Shown one piece after another: positions 46,070 through 57,690 of a stretch of DNA of 64,000 nucleotides. Source of the DNA: Paramarasmius palmivorus (Eukaryota; Basidiomycota; Agaricomycetes; Agaricales; Marasmiaceae); the NCBI GenBank assembly GCA_037176845.1, contig JAYKXP010000004.1:558001-622000 (forward strand), read 5' to 3'. The notes beneath the pieces are model-generated. The model searched no databases, was not told the DNA's origin, and saw only the letters and a list, made by a program, of their open reading frames with translations. Positions within the stretch are counted from its first letter, which is position 1, and each line of letters begins with the position of its first letter. A program made the position numbers and the translations under genes.

Positions 46070-47891
46070 CTATCTAAATTCTACAATTCCATTCCCTTTA
46101 AGAATGTTGTCCGCTTGTGCCGCCTGTGCCAACTTCTTGTTGACAGCCTCTTTTGCTTCGTGAGAAGCGACATTGGCCATTATTTGAACCTGGTCTGCTA
46201 CTTCCCTCAAGACGCCCAACACATCTGCATTCCCCTTGACGAAACCAAATTCCGCATAGACCAATCCTTCCTCCTTTGCAAACTCTTTGACCATCTGGCT
46301 AGCCTTCCGAAGGTTGTGACGAGGCAATCGGGGAAACAAATGATGGGTAACTTGTAGGTGGAGCCCACCATGAATGAACTCTACAGCTTCTGAACAAATG
46401 ACGTCGGACGTTGTGCGCAGTTGTCTATCGGGGAACGATTCCACAGGGCCCAAATCTATGGTTGACATGGGGAAATGGGATAGAACAATCTAAAAGGCAA
46501 CAATCGTGTTTAATTACCTCGTTTGTCAACGCTATAGTGGAGCTCACCTGGACATGGAGAGGGCTCGTGACAGCGTGACTAATGAGCACGTAGGCAAGGG
46601 CTTTTTGCCAGGAACCACAACCTCTGAGAACGATCCAACCGAACCAATACCAGAAAAAGGCTACCCCAACTAGCTCGAGGCCCCATGCCCAGCGACCGCC
46701 TCTACTGCGTTTGGTATCAAATGCCTTTTGGTAAAGGTAAGAATATGAGTTGGCGTAAAGGTTGAACCTCGCAAAGAGCATGACGACGTAAAATAGCTTG
46801 TGTTGAAGCGATACGAATAGCCGCGCAGCCGCATCAAATGGCATGATGCGATTGTAGTAACTCGAGTAGAGATTGGAAAAGAATTTGGGAGAGATGGCAA
46901 AGAACGGCAGATGTTCGATATCTGGGTCACTGAATCTTGTTAGGGGACGAGAGTACAGCTGTGGACGAGGCCAACTCACTGAGAAGGATGATTCGTGACG
47001 ACTTGGTATAATAATTAGCATTAGAGTAGCATCGTAATAGAAAGGGGCATACTATGGTGAACATTGTGATTCTAACCCATAAAGTATTAGCAAAGCAAAA
47101 CAGAGGGAGGTAAAAGCACTCACATTAACCCACCAGCCAATGCTAAGACCACCGATAAAGTCAGCAATTGTGATGGCAATGAGTCTGTCTATCGTCCAGT
47201 TGTGGGTTACACCGTTGTGTCCAAGATCATGGGCAAAGAACATGAGCTGATGCCACATTAAGCCCAGAAAGACGGCACTGGTGATGATCCAGTCATTTCG
47301 AAATGCATAGGCAGACAAGAGACCGAGACCAATGTATCGGACAAACTCTGGTCCATAGCCAGTGAGGTAAGGAGTTTTGTATAAACCAGCATCTGCAACA
47401 CGTTTGTGGAGTCGCTTGTAGGCAATAGCATGCTGGTGCTGTATTTCCAGAGACAATGTGGACGGGGGCGGAGTGATAGTGTCCTCGGTTGGTGCAGACT
47501 GCTGAAGCGCAGCAGAATCCTTTGAAACGAGCAAGACCTGGGTAGAGTCTGGATGGAAAGTAGCGGCCTGGTTGAGCCATCGGCCGTCTTTCCTGACCCA
47601 ACCTGCAGCAACAGGAGGAAGAAGAGGTTCCCAAGGTTTGTCCGACGAGATGGTACCGATGGAATACTTGATTACATGCTTTAGGGTTTCCTGGGGATGA
47701 TACGCGTCTATTTCAGAGGTCGCGTCTCTGCCCACGAAATGTAATAGAGGAAGGGAGCCACCGGGATGAGCGTCGAGCCAAAACTTGGGAATGTTGAGGA
47801 CATGGTTATTGTAGATGATGAGGTGGTCGCCTTTGAGAATACGGGCGACGACCTGGTCTCTGTTGATGACCTGGTCTCTTTTGAGAGACAT
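46070..47891 (-). CDS. Cytochrome b5-fused sphingolipid (delta-8 type) desaturase
   Basis: From the ATG at 47891: a cytochrome b5 domain with heme motif LDAHPGGSLPLLHFVGRDATSEIDAYHP, then a membrane desaturase with histidine boxes HDLGHNGVTH, HNVHH (restored over an intron near 47060-47120) and QVTHHLFPRLPRHNL. The Q in the third box (QxxHH) and the N-terminal b5 are typical of front-end and delta-8 sphingolipid desaturases of basidiomycetes. Helices include GFNxx-like stretches (GLELVGVAFFWYWFGWIVL). It probably introduces the delta-8 double bond in the sphingoid base of glucosylceramides. Substrate choice cannot be proven from sequence. Confidence 0.88.
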
Positions 47892-48187
47892 GATGGTAAG
47901 AGACAGACAGACAGGTGCTGCGAGGTCTGGACGTCGGCAAAAGAGACGCCGTAAGACGGCAGATTGCCGGAGGTCAAGCCCGAAAGGTCTGAACCCCGAA
48001 AGGCAGTCTGGGCGTGTGAAAGAGCTCCTGGGCCTTGAACTGCAACATGGCAGCGAACCCATTTGATGATCCTCCTTCCACCATGGATATTGAGAAGGCA
48101 GTCAGAGATACTGTGACTGTACGCGGTCACAGAATCGGCAGAAGCCAGACGCAGCAGTGAGCTTTTCAATCTTTCTTCTCTACTCCC

Positions 48188-49382
48188 ATGTCATCCTATT
48201 CACCTAGAAACAGTCCAGCTCCACAGGCAAAACCATCAGCTCCTTCTCCTCGTCGTTCACAGTCCCAGGATTCTGCACCAAAACCTCCCCCAAAGAGCAG
48301 CAAGAAGAAGGGCTCTCAACATGCAGACGTCATTGACCGTCTCGATTACTCTGGTGTCGGCGGCCCAAGTGCGTATCATACTCTTCGTCATCTCTTCTCT
48401 TCCAGTCTTCTCATCTAGACGTTTCCAAGTGTTCCACCACGATGGCCCTTTCGATGCCTGTGCTCCTTCTCGAAACCGACATCGCAACAAGGCTCCGATG
48501 GCAGCTTGGTCCCAGGATCCGAACCAAGTAGTCGATCTTCACTCGGGCGACAGTCCATATCCTGCTCCCAACGCCGCTGCCTATAACGGCTTCTCTGAAT
48601 CTTATTATGAACCACCGAAAAAGAAGGTGGATGTTCTAGCCGAGGCATGGGGCATCCACGAACCAGAACCTTTCGAAGAATTTTCGGCTGGTGGCGGCGC
48701 CCGTGGAGGAACCCCAGCGAGTTCCATCTATAATGGCAAGGAGTCGAACAAGGGCTCTAAGCGTTCCTCAAGAGATGGAAGAGATCACAGAGAAGTCTAT
48801 CGAGAGTACCTAGAGGATCCACAATCAAGAGTAAACAGAAACCCTCGCCGTGGAACTATTCCTCCACCCCAGCCCATCTTCGTGCCTGACCCGACCACTC
48901 CGACCGGTGATCAGCCTATCATCAGCTCTTCACCTGGCTCTGCGGGTTTCCCAAAGCGGAGCAAGTCCCTCATGCAACGCATTCGCAAAATGCGCGATGC
49001 TCCAAACGTACCTGTCGGTTCAGACTATGACGAATCTCCTTCATCACCAAACTTCCCCCCATCCCCCAACCCCAACGGTGAACGAGAGCGTCCCACACAC
49101 AGATCCCAGAACTCGTTCCTAGGAAGATTCGGCAATTCCAGGTCACCACCTCCGCAAGAGGCACCTCTTTCAGAACCATATGTGTTTATTGATCCTACAA
49201 CCAACTCGAGAGATAAGGATCTGCCCCCTGCTCCGGTGACCTCCACCACTCCTAAAGAGGCCGCCAGCACAGGCTACTTTGACCCAAGCAACGGCTCCAC
49301 GGGTGTTTCACCAGGAGGTGGACTCGGACGCAAGACGAGCATTATGAAGAAGGTTGGCAGGGTGGTCAGAGGCCAGCGTTAA
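48188..49382 (+). CDS. PAL1: PAL1 cell-morphology protein
   Basis: Two exons. Exon 1 from ATG 48188 ends with SKKKGSQHADVIDRLDYSGVGG; the intron (GTGCGT...TTTCCAAG) joins it to P-MFHHDGPFDACAPSRNRHRNKAPMAAWSQDPNQVVDLHSGD. HADVIDRLDxSGxGxMFHHDGPFDACxPSRN is the Pal1 signature. The rest is disordered and Pro/Ser-rich with a basic end (GRKTSIMKKVGRVVRGQR). In fission yeast Pal1 localises to growing tips and supports cylindrical shape and endocytic sites. Confidence 0.92.
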
Positions 49383-50158
49383 CTCATCACCCAAACATGG
49401 AACGGTTAGTAAGATAATCTCTCGTTCCTGCTCTCATCATCATTGCTGATTATTCTCCGTGTTCTCTGATAGATTATTCACGGTACCTATCTTACGACAT
49501 TCCTAGCACCAGATCTCTCACTGTCCTTTCCTCTTTATTATTGTCCGGTTTCTCTTCTCTGTTCGCTGTATCTAAACCTACTCTTACTCTCGATTTACTC
49601 TTCTGATACGGTCCTTGTTCTTTTTACTTGTCTGAACTATATCACCTCTTTTTATTCTTCCCCTTCAGTTGACTTTGTACAGCACATGAATCCTGTACCT
49701 CATACCACTCTCCTTTATACTTTAATCCACATGTTACCCAGCTGAACGAAACTACCCCAATGCCACCTCCTGTTTCTTCCCCCAAACCCCAGCGTTCAAC
49801 TTTCCGATCGATCGATCGTTGTCAACATTCTGAAGATGTAGCTATACCAGGATTGTAGCTATAATATGCCTTAGTGCAGCACTCTTCGTCTCTAGCCTCT
49901 TAGTTACCTATCCTCATTTTTACGACTGGCGCACAATATAACTATTATTGCGGTCTGATTTCAATCAACATCTGTGATGGTGGAGATAGAGAAAGATTCC
50001 AACAGATTCCAACGCGACAGTCGTCATCCGGCAGTTCATATGCCCATAAAATGTACTCTTTGCGTATGGGGATAGCCCTCATCTAATGTACAAATCATCC
50101 TTAGACTCCAAAGCGAATCTAACTAGCATTTTCCTTACATCCTTCCCGTCAACATGCT
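49383..50158. other. Intergenic region between PAL1 and the UNC93-like gene
   Basis: About 780 bp between convergent 3' ends. It is pyrimidine-rich and has a short CGAT run at about 49805-49818 and a near-duplicate GATTCCAACAGATTCCAAC around 49995. No gene is seen. Confidence 0.5.
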
Positions 50159-51806
50159 CTAGACATCTCTTTTGTCAACATCAGGAATACTCTGCGCATC
50201 ATCCGTGGATGTGTCCAGGCTCTTTCCTTCCCGCTTGAGCTTTCTATCTCCCAAACCAACACCAATTTGGCGAACGACGATCCAAGCAGGGACCAGCGCT
50301 ATGGCCCAAAGTCCAAAGTTGAGGTATACACCTCCGACTTGTGCGAAGATTTCAATGCTGTTCAATCCATACTGCCCGCGAGAATCAGTATAATCCCGGG
50401 TAGATGATGGACGTTTGTTAACTCACGCTAACAGCTTGAGCAGCGGACTCTGTGCCACGAAGAAGACCAGCGATACGTATCACTTCTGCTTCGCTTTCTG
50501 CAAGTTCACCGACAACAAAGTACCTGGTATAATTTGTCAGCCAGTGTCACTTTGCGCAAGATGCCAATCACACTCACAAGTACATGTAGTTCAGCTGGAA
50601 TCCCATCACAAGGAACAGGAACAAGGCAAAGCCACGCCCGAATCCAGGATCAACCCAGTCGTAGGTCGGTTGTGTTCTGCGGTATTCGGTGACAAGCACA
50701 GTCGCCCAGAGCCACCAAGCTCCTTGCAGGCCCAGGATCGTAAAGAACGCCCAACGCGCTCTTTTTCGAACCTCAAGTTTGGTATAGTCGAGGAATGCTC
50801 CGAGAAGATTACCCGAAATCACTGCAACGATACCGGAGAGGAACGAACCCAACGCGCGCGCTCGAACAGTGAACCAAAGGGACTGGTAGGTGAACATGAC
50901 GGCCTCGGAATAGACGCCTTGTGCAATGAGCGGTACAATCAACAAGAAGTTGCGGCTAAAGAAAAGCTTTGCGGTTGCACGAAGCTCTGCGATGCTACCC
51001 TCCGTGATTTTCAGGTTGACAGCCACACCATCTTTACGTTGAACCTGTCGAGGCTCGCTCAGGAGCAGGCCAGCGAATGGACCCAGTGCTTGAAGGGCAA
51101 TGAAGATGAGGTACACCTTATACGAGACTTTTCCCGCCTGGTTCTGATCTGCGTTGAGCCCAAGATTGATCGCACCACCAAGGATCTGCCCGCCGAGCCT
51201 GAAGCTGAGCCAGAACCCCAAAAAGCGACCTTGATTGTATGGCTCTGGGTAAGAAAGAGCAATTGCTGCTTCCGACATCCAGAATACGCCTGCTGACAAG
51301 CCGCAGAGCGCTGCGCCAAGCAGCACAAACCACTCCGTACCGAATCGGTTATTGGTATACAGACCAGCGGCGTATGGTGCGTATCCAAGGGTGCCGACTA
51401 TGAGCGTCCATTTTATGCCAATCCATCGTACGACGACGCTGGAGAAAATGCAGGATAACACCATTAGGCAAAAGGTGAGGGCGTTGGCCGTGTTAACGAG
51501 ATACGGTTTTTGTGCACCACCTGCGATACAAATATCAGGTAAGTATGTAGGATATCTGCCTTGGAACACAATTCTTCATACCAGCGCCCAGAGAATTCAT
51601 AGCTCCCCAAATTCCAGGTGCTAGCAGGTTGCATATTCCGAGGATGAGGGCGTTGTACATGGTGGAACGGTACCATTTTGCTGAGGATTCGTTCATCATC
51701 ATGAATAAAGCGTGTCAACCTGGTACTTACGGGTTATAGTTTTCTTCTCCGAGTTGACGAGTTCGACGTCAATAGGTCCTTCTGAGTGGTTCTTCGTGTC
51801 TGTCAT
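50159..51806 (-). CDS. UNC93-like major facilitator superfamily protein
   Basis: The ATG at 51806 gives MTDTKNHSEGPIDVELVNSEKK, a polar N-terminus; exons then give about 11-12 helices: MYNALILGICNLLAPGIWGAMNSLG, ALTFCLMVLSCIFSSVVVRWIGIKWTLIVGTLGYAPYAAGLY, EWFVLLGAALCGLSAGVFWMSEAAIALSYPEPYNQGRFLGFWLSFRLGGQILGGAINL, AYLIF..LGPFAGLLLS and LGSFLSGIVAVISGNLLGAFLDYTKL. The GxxxGxFWMSEAAIALSYPE...QGRFLGFW block is characteristic of fungal UNC93/DUF895-type MFS members. The transported compound is unknown. The C-terminal tail is acidic. Confidence 0.85.
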
Positions 51807-52920
51807 TCTCAATCTGTTTCAACGAAGATCCTACTGACACTGCCAAGGGTCAGAGGTCGGAAGTCGATGGAATGTGGGTAGGAAATGGTCCGAGTTGAGC
51901 GCATGCTGAAGTGGAGAATTATGTACTCCCATCATAGGCTCTTGCCAAAATCCGAGCAGTTTAAGGTCATTTGCAGCAAAAATGACGAGCTTCAGCTGTC
52001 AGTTGGCGTTTATGAGGCTTTCAAACTCCGCGGATAGGCGCCGGTAAGCGCTTGTCATTGGCACACATCTCAAAACTCCACGCGAGGCCTTGAAGCTTGA
52101 GGCTCCATTAATCGGAATGCATACACTTCGTAGTGAATAGGTTCTACACAGCGAAGTCTCTGATACAAACTCTGGACATTACTGATATCTGTTTGTTAGA
52201 GGACCTACTCGCAAGGTTGGCGTGATCAACAGCAGTAATACCAATTCGTCCTCGTAGTACTTACCCGACTTTGCCGCATCCCGGTTGGTACCTCGCATGA
52301 AATGTTGAGCAAGCGCTGTCCCGGATTGCACCACTCCGACAGATTGCAAAGGACCGGCCAACAGAAAGTACAGTCGGGAGTCGGAAGCCCGCGACTCGTT
52401 AGGACCGATGTCTTCTACTGCTGGGCTACAGACGGATTAATGACATGACATCCTCGATATCTAGGACAGTACTGTTAGCGTTCCTGCAGGGTCAGTTCGA
52501 AATCATCAATTAGAACACCACTTTTTGGTTCACTTCCACTCGAGAGTCGAGACAGGTCTTGGGACTCGGAGCGGTCTTTGTCCGCTTGATAATAGGTTAG
52601 AAGGGTGAACAGACCATGTAGATGAACGGGAGCAGACCGGTATGAGAAGCTGAAGATCCGAGATCTGGAGGATACACATTGGTGGGCGACTTCTGCTCGA
52701 AAGGCTAGGAGCACGGGTTGACCAATGTGTTGGTACCCGGCTCCTGACCAACTCGGAGGGCAGACGCGTTCACAGATCTGAAAGCAATCTAAACGTTCAT
52801 TCGATGATGATCAAGAGATGCGGCAGTAGAACATGATGAGCAAGGAAGCAAAAATTGAGCACCAGTAAAGACTCCGTTCCCTCGTGCCCAGGGCGGACCT
52901 TCTACCACCTCGCCTGAGTC
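51807..52920. other. Sparse region with coding-like but unassigned minus-strand frames
   Basis: About 1.1 kb. Two minus-strand frames look somewhat protein-like: one ending at 52475 (acidic, ending SGVLIDDFELTLQER) and one around 52255-52430 (RLYFLLAGPLQSVGVVQSGTALAQHFMRGTNRDAAKSG followed by GTAAGT). I could not connect them into a gene with good splice sites, a start codon and a stop. They may be exons of a lineage-specific gene or decayed coding sequence. Confidence 0.3.
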
Positions 52921-53135
52921 ATGGCTACCGAATCCAAGGTTGGTACGCTAAACAAACTCGTGGGACCTAAGGAAGATTCTGCACAGTACATTCGAGAGCC
53001 AAGTCGCGCCGGTGATGACTGGTTCGATGTAATAGGGTAAGGGATTGAGCGGCGATAGGCGCAGGTGGCGTATCTAGGAAGCAAGCGTCTGGCTTCCGAT
53101 GGCAGGGGCGTTTAAAAAAGCTCTGTGCATTTTGA
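52921..53135 (+). CDS. Possible small two-exon protein (57 residues)
   Basis: The ATG at 52921 opens MATESKVGTLNKLVGPKED, reaching DDWFDVIG at a clean donor (GG|GTAAGG, 53037). Using the acceptor TATCTAG at 53077 gives a 41-nt intron and a second exon KQASGFRWQGRLKKLCAF-stop. The product would be a 57-residue polar protein with a basic, amphipathic end. Unspliced, the frame stops at 53040 after 39 residues. I recognise no family. The evidence is only a good donor and an open frame, so this is tentative. Confidence 0.3.
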
Positions 53136-53730
53136 CGTTACAGAAATCAATGAAGGAACCAGGGATAGCCCAGGTTATTGAATACGGTTGCTTCCTATTG
53201 TAATAGTCGAGTCAGCAGGATGAATCGATGAACGATGTTATCGAACCTTTGGATCATGGTAACGGTGCAAAAGAGCGTCTCCAGTTCGGCTTGGATGGGT
53301 ATTGATCACATCCAATTTGATAGGACATGAGTACATTTTCGACGATTTACGCGCGGGAAGACATGCGGAGTTTCTACGAATATCAGAAAAATCCCTATAC
53401 TTGTGGCAACGACTCCATTCACAAACACCGTGTTTTTCGCATTTCACCAGGTTCTGTCAATGTAAATCCGTAAGTGTACAATCAATTATTGGACAGCGAC
53501 CTTTCATTTTTGACCCTGTCCAGTCCCGACGAACCGTTCTCATCGGCGCACGGATCGTTTACCGCACTCAGCGCAACTCTGAACCCAAAAAGTATGTAAA
53601 TGCATTCCTCACATTGTACAGCATAGGGGGAAAACATAGAAGAGCATACAATACGCGTAAAGGCTGAACGTGAGGTTTTGGTGAGCATACATATGGGGCT
53701 ATGACTGAGAAGGCGAAGTTTAGTACGCAA
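53136..53730. other. Region downstream of RPL13 without a confident gene
   Basis: About 600 bp. A plus-strand frame from about 53263 to 53667 stays open for over 130 codons without a usable ATG, so it is not called. Confidence 0.4.
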
Positions 53731-54526
53731 TTACTTCTTCTTCGCAGCCTCTTCCTCCTCTTTCTGTACATCAAAATCTCAATAGGTGATCAAATTAGGA
53801 TAACATTTAGGGGCGACTGACCTTGGCTGCCCGAGCCTTGCGAGCGCCCTCGTATCTTGCGTCAGCACGAGCATGGCGGAGAGTCTTATATGCTTCAAAG
53901 TTACGCTCTTCATCGGTGATTTTGCGGGGAGACTCGGCAGGGTAAGCTTCGGGAAGAGGGATAGTTTGGCGAGTGGTAGCGGCTTTGAGGTCGTCAGCCT
54001 AGAACAAATTAGTATTTTCGAGTTCAGGTGCTATTGACGTGCTAAAACGTACCGAAGAGTCGCCCTTCTTGGGCTTGCCGGCTTTTCTGGGGAATACGAC
54101 GAGTCTCTCCTTGTAGGCCTTTAGTCTTTCAACATTGACCTTCTTTCCCTCCTCGCTAAGGTTCCTCCTCCGGTGGTCAACAACAATGCCAACTCCAAGA
54201 GCCTCCTTCCTGCCAATTCCAGCTTCCTTGAGTTCTGCAAGAGTGAAACCTCTTCCCTCACGAAGCTTGCGGTTGTAACGAATGGTCTGTCCACGGACAG
54301 CAGGACGAAGGAGAGTCAAAGGTCGGACACCAAGGCTGGCAGCTTTGGCCTTGCGAGCATTACGACGACGAAGTTTGCGGCCAGGCTGGTTGAACCACGT
54401 CTTGACACGGCGCTGCCAGTCCTTGCGGAAGTGGTTGGCGTGAAGGACTGAACAAATATTTCAGTTTGAACCTGATCTAGTCTTGATATCTTTCTGGTAC
54501 TGACCATTGTTGTGTCGGAAACCCAT
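53731..54526 (-). CDS. RPL13: 60S ribosomal protein L13 (eL13)
   Basis: Exon 1 (MGFRHNN, ATG at 54526) splices to VLHANHFRKDWQRRVKTWFNQPGRKLRRRNARKAKAASLGVRPLTLLRPAVRGQTIRYNRKLREGRGFTLAELKEAGIGRKEALGVGIVVDHRRRN, then KPKKGDSS-ADDLKAATTRQTIPLPEAYPAESPRKITDEERNFEAYKTLRHARADARYEGARKARAAK-KEEEAAKKK. WQRRVKTWFNQPGRKxRRR and TIGIxVDHRRRN-type blocks identify eL13. Length is standard. Confidence 0.97.
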
Positions 54527-55226
54527 CCTTCAGTTCTATAACATATCCGAGTCAGCCACGATATACATTGAACAGATAAACTGACGGCGTACGTTGTTGG
54601 TCTTGAGGTCGTCGGCGATGAACTTGAGGGGACTGTGCCGCTGCCAAATTGGAATCGGGTGGCTTGATTGGTACTGTACAGTTGTGACCAAATAAAGTTT
54701 TCAGTCTGTCGGCATGTCCCGACAATTCCACGTGACAAGTCTCATCCTACAAAGTTGGCGATTGGCGCGGATGCCGTAACTCTGGTTCTAAACTGTTCTG
54801 ATACGCGCCAGAGTACATGGACATTCTTTCCCAGCTTCCTTCATCTCCCACTGATCATACCACTGCATTCTTTGATCACCCGACTTTTTCTCCAAGAATT
54901 CATTTCTTATCGCGCAGCTTCTGCGTTCGGGCGCGTACATGCATCTCTATCCCGATTCCGCAACGTTCATGTCTCCAAGCCCATGCTGGTTGACTGACAT
55001 CTTTTGACAAGTCGCATTTTGATGCGGGTGCACTTTGACCGAAGGGGAAATCAATGTATCTCAAATCTCAGCGGTCAGAAATTGCTTTCTCAACTGACAA
55101 CGACGCTTCTCGCGATCTCATACAATTTCATTATGTACGTTTGGCCTGGGGTTGCCGGTCCTGGTGGAATAAAAGGGTCGCAACTTGACTCTCCTTTCAT
55201 CAGCATACTTTTCCGTCCATTGCATC
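54527..55226. other. Divergent upstream region of RPL13 and the MetE-like gene
   Basis: About 700 bp. A CACGTG palindrome within CCACGTGAC lies at 54729-54734, about 205 bp before the RPL13 ATG. Several short frames are open without support. Confidence 0.45.
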
Positions 55227-57061
55227 ATGACTTCTTCCTCGACCTTGCACCTCAGGCCTCCCTTCCGAGCGGAACATGTGGGCTCTCTCTTGCGTACTCA
55301 GCCCCTGTACGAGAAGCGTGCTTTGCTCGAAGAAGGCAAATGCTCTCGGGAAGATCTCAAACAAGTTGAGGACGAAGCCGTCAAGCACGTCGTTACTCTT
55401 CAAAGAGAGCTTGGAATCAAGACTATTACCGACGGTGAAATGCGAAGGTCGGTTTTCTTGTGTCGCATATCTCAAGATCTCGTTATCTGACACCATCGCA
55501 GAGATCAGTTCTATGATGGTGTATTCGATAACTTGGAGGGAATGGTGTTCCTTCCAGAACGTGAGTTTCCCCACTAACGTAGTTCACAACCTATACTGAA
55601 TCCATGGCGTAGGTCCGATTACCGAATTCAAGGTGACAGGACTCTCTATTTACCTTTTGACTTTGTTTAAACATACCGATCAGAGATATATACCCTTCAT
55701 TGGGTTTATGTATGCGTCGGGCGTGCCGCACTTCCCGACCTATTATTGCAACGTTAGTGCACCTGTGCTCTCGCGCGAGCCCTCTGGGCTAACTCCCAGT
55801 CATTTAGGGCAGGATCAAACGCACGAAGCCGTTCTACGTTGACCAATTCAAGTACACAAGGAGTGTAGTGTCACCGGAGGTTGGTTTCGGTTTCTCTAAA
55901 CGACAATCTGGCTCTCACACTATTGGGACCGCAGGAAGTACCCCATATCAAGATCAATGTGTGTGCTCCTTCATGGTTTCACCAGCGCCATGGGAGCGAT
56001 CTTACATACGATCTTAATGTGTATAAAAATGACGGTGCGTAACGCACGAGACGCGTGTCGTGCCTGTGGGATTAACCTTACTGAAAAGAGGAATATTTTG
56101 CGGATCTTGGTGTGGCGTATCGCGCAGAATTCCAGGAGTTATACGACTTAGGATGCCGTATGCTATAATCTCTAAAGCAATCTCACCAGCTAACCATATC
56201 ACCAATAGGTCACATCCAGATAGACGATCCAACTTTCGCGTTTTTCTGCCATGATCCAACAATCGCTGCGATGAAAGAACATGGTGTTGATCCTCGTGCA
56301 TTGCTCGACACCTACATTCGCGCAATCAATATATGTACGCAGGGACGGCCCAAGGACCTGACTATCAGTCTTCACATTTGTCGAGGCAACTTCAAGGTAC
56401 CATACTAAATTGATGCAAATCCCAACGTGCTCACCAGATCCCCCAGGGTCTCCACTTCTGCGAAGGCGGCTACGACTTCATTGCTGAGAAGGTTTTTAAC
56501 GGGTTGGACGTCGATGCTCTATATGTAAGCCTGGCCAACGATGCAATTCTATATGACTCACTCTGTTTATAGCTCGAGTTTGACGATGCCCGAAGTGGTG
56601 ATTTTGCACCACTCAAACACATTCCCAGGAACAAGACTGTCGTATTGGGACTAGTCACGACCAAGAATCCTCAGGTACGATGAAGCGTTTTGATTCCAAC
56701 ACTGGTCAATACCCTTATCACTTCGAGTTCTACAGCTTGAGACCGTCGATACCGTAAAAACCAGGGTCGAAGAAGCGGTCGCCGTTATGTCTCAGGATGG
56801 AAGCCGCACCCGCGAGGAGGCTTTGAATCAGTAAGTACTCGCTTTTAAGTGGCCCAGACGCTTGATCTTACTGTACGGGTTAGAATCTGCATCAGTCCAC
56901 AATGTGGTTTCGCTTCTGTGTGGCAAGGAAATCCGATTACTGAGGAGGCGAGTTAAATAACAGTCGCATTGATCCATTCTCACTTACAGGCTTTTCTATA
57001 GGACGAGAGGAAAAAACTGTCGGTTGTGGTTGAGGCTGCTAAACAAATATGGTCCAAGTGA
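55227..57061 (+). CDS. Standalone MetE C-terminal-domain (cobalamin-independent methionine synthase-like) protein
   Basis: Many exons join to about 380 residues. MTSSSTLHLRPPFRAEHVGSLLRTQPLYEKRALLEEGK and LGIKTITDGEMRR-DQFYDGVFDNLEG open a TIM-barrel of the UROD/MetE superfamily. Later exons give FADLGVAYRAEFQELYDLGCRHIQIDDPTFAFF, LTISLHICRGNFK, YLEFDDARSGDFAPLKHIPRNKTVVLGLVTTKNPQLE and QICISPQCGFASV. HxC in LHICRGN and the Cys in SPQCGFAS match the zinc-binding residues of MetE, so the metal site is intact. Full-length MetE is about 770 residues; this lacks the N-terminal half. Such short proteins occur in fungi and bacteria, with roles from methyl transfer to epoxide or thiol metabolism not settled. 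Confidence 0.85.
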
Positions 57062-57690
57062 TCAACATACGTCCTTTTGAATACTCACCTTCTATGTCGC
57101 TGGAAGATACTCAATCTAAATCTACAAGGAAATCCGTCAAGTACTTATGTATCAAATATAGCAAATTCTACATCAGATAGCCTATCCGCTTCACAAAGTG
57201 GTTAACATCATCGTGAGTTCTAGTAATTGCCATACGCCCTTGCCAATGCTGCTGCCACCGGCGACTCCCTGAATACGCATGCTCAAAATGCAAGCATCTA
57301 TTTTGCGCAGCATACGGGTGTGATGAAGTGCATCAACATATCAGCAACCTGTAAACGCAGACCATGCAACATCAGAATGATGACTTTAGAACTGCCTGCG
57401 GTTACCATAACCACGAGTTGTAGATCGGTCGCAGAAGAGTTTTGTCCAGCAGCTCAGTGCTTGTATACTTTGCAGGATATGCTACTTAGCGAGTACATAT
57501 GATTTATGGCATTCAACATTGGCGAAGAGTTTTGGCAGGCTTATAGTATAGCACGATGCATTTTTGATGGCGGATGATCGAATGTCAAGACAGTTCCGAA
57601 ACGTATTCGGCCTTTTCTTCCCGCTCTCATCTCTCACTCACTTGGCTTTTTCCTTGCACACTCCTTTCGTCTTTCGTTTCGTTCTTTGTT
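57062..57690. other. Upstream region of the Ser/Thr-rich surface protein gene
   Basis: About 630 bp. The last 100 bp are pyrimidine-rich (CTCTCATCTCTCACTC), typical of fungal leader or promoter sequence. No gene is seen. Confidence 0.45.

Noticed and set aside
53263..53667. Plus-strand frame of over 130 codons
   Set aside because: No usable ATG and no recognised motif, and no convincing splice to the candidate small gene.
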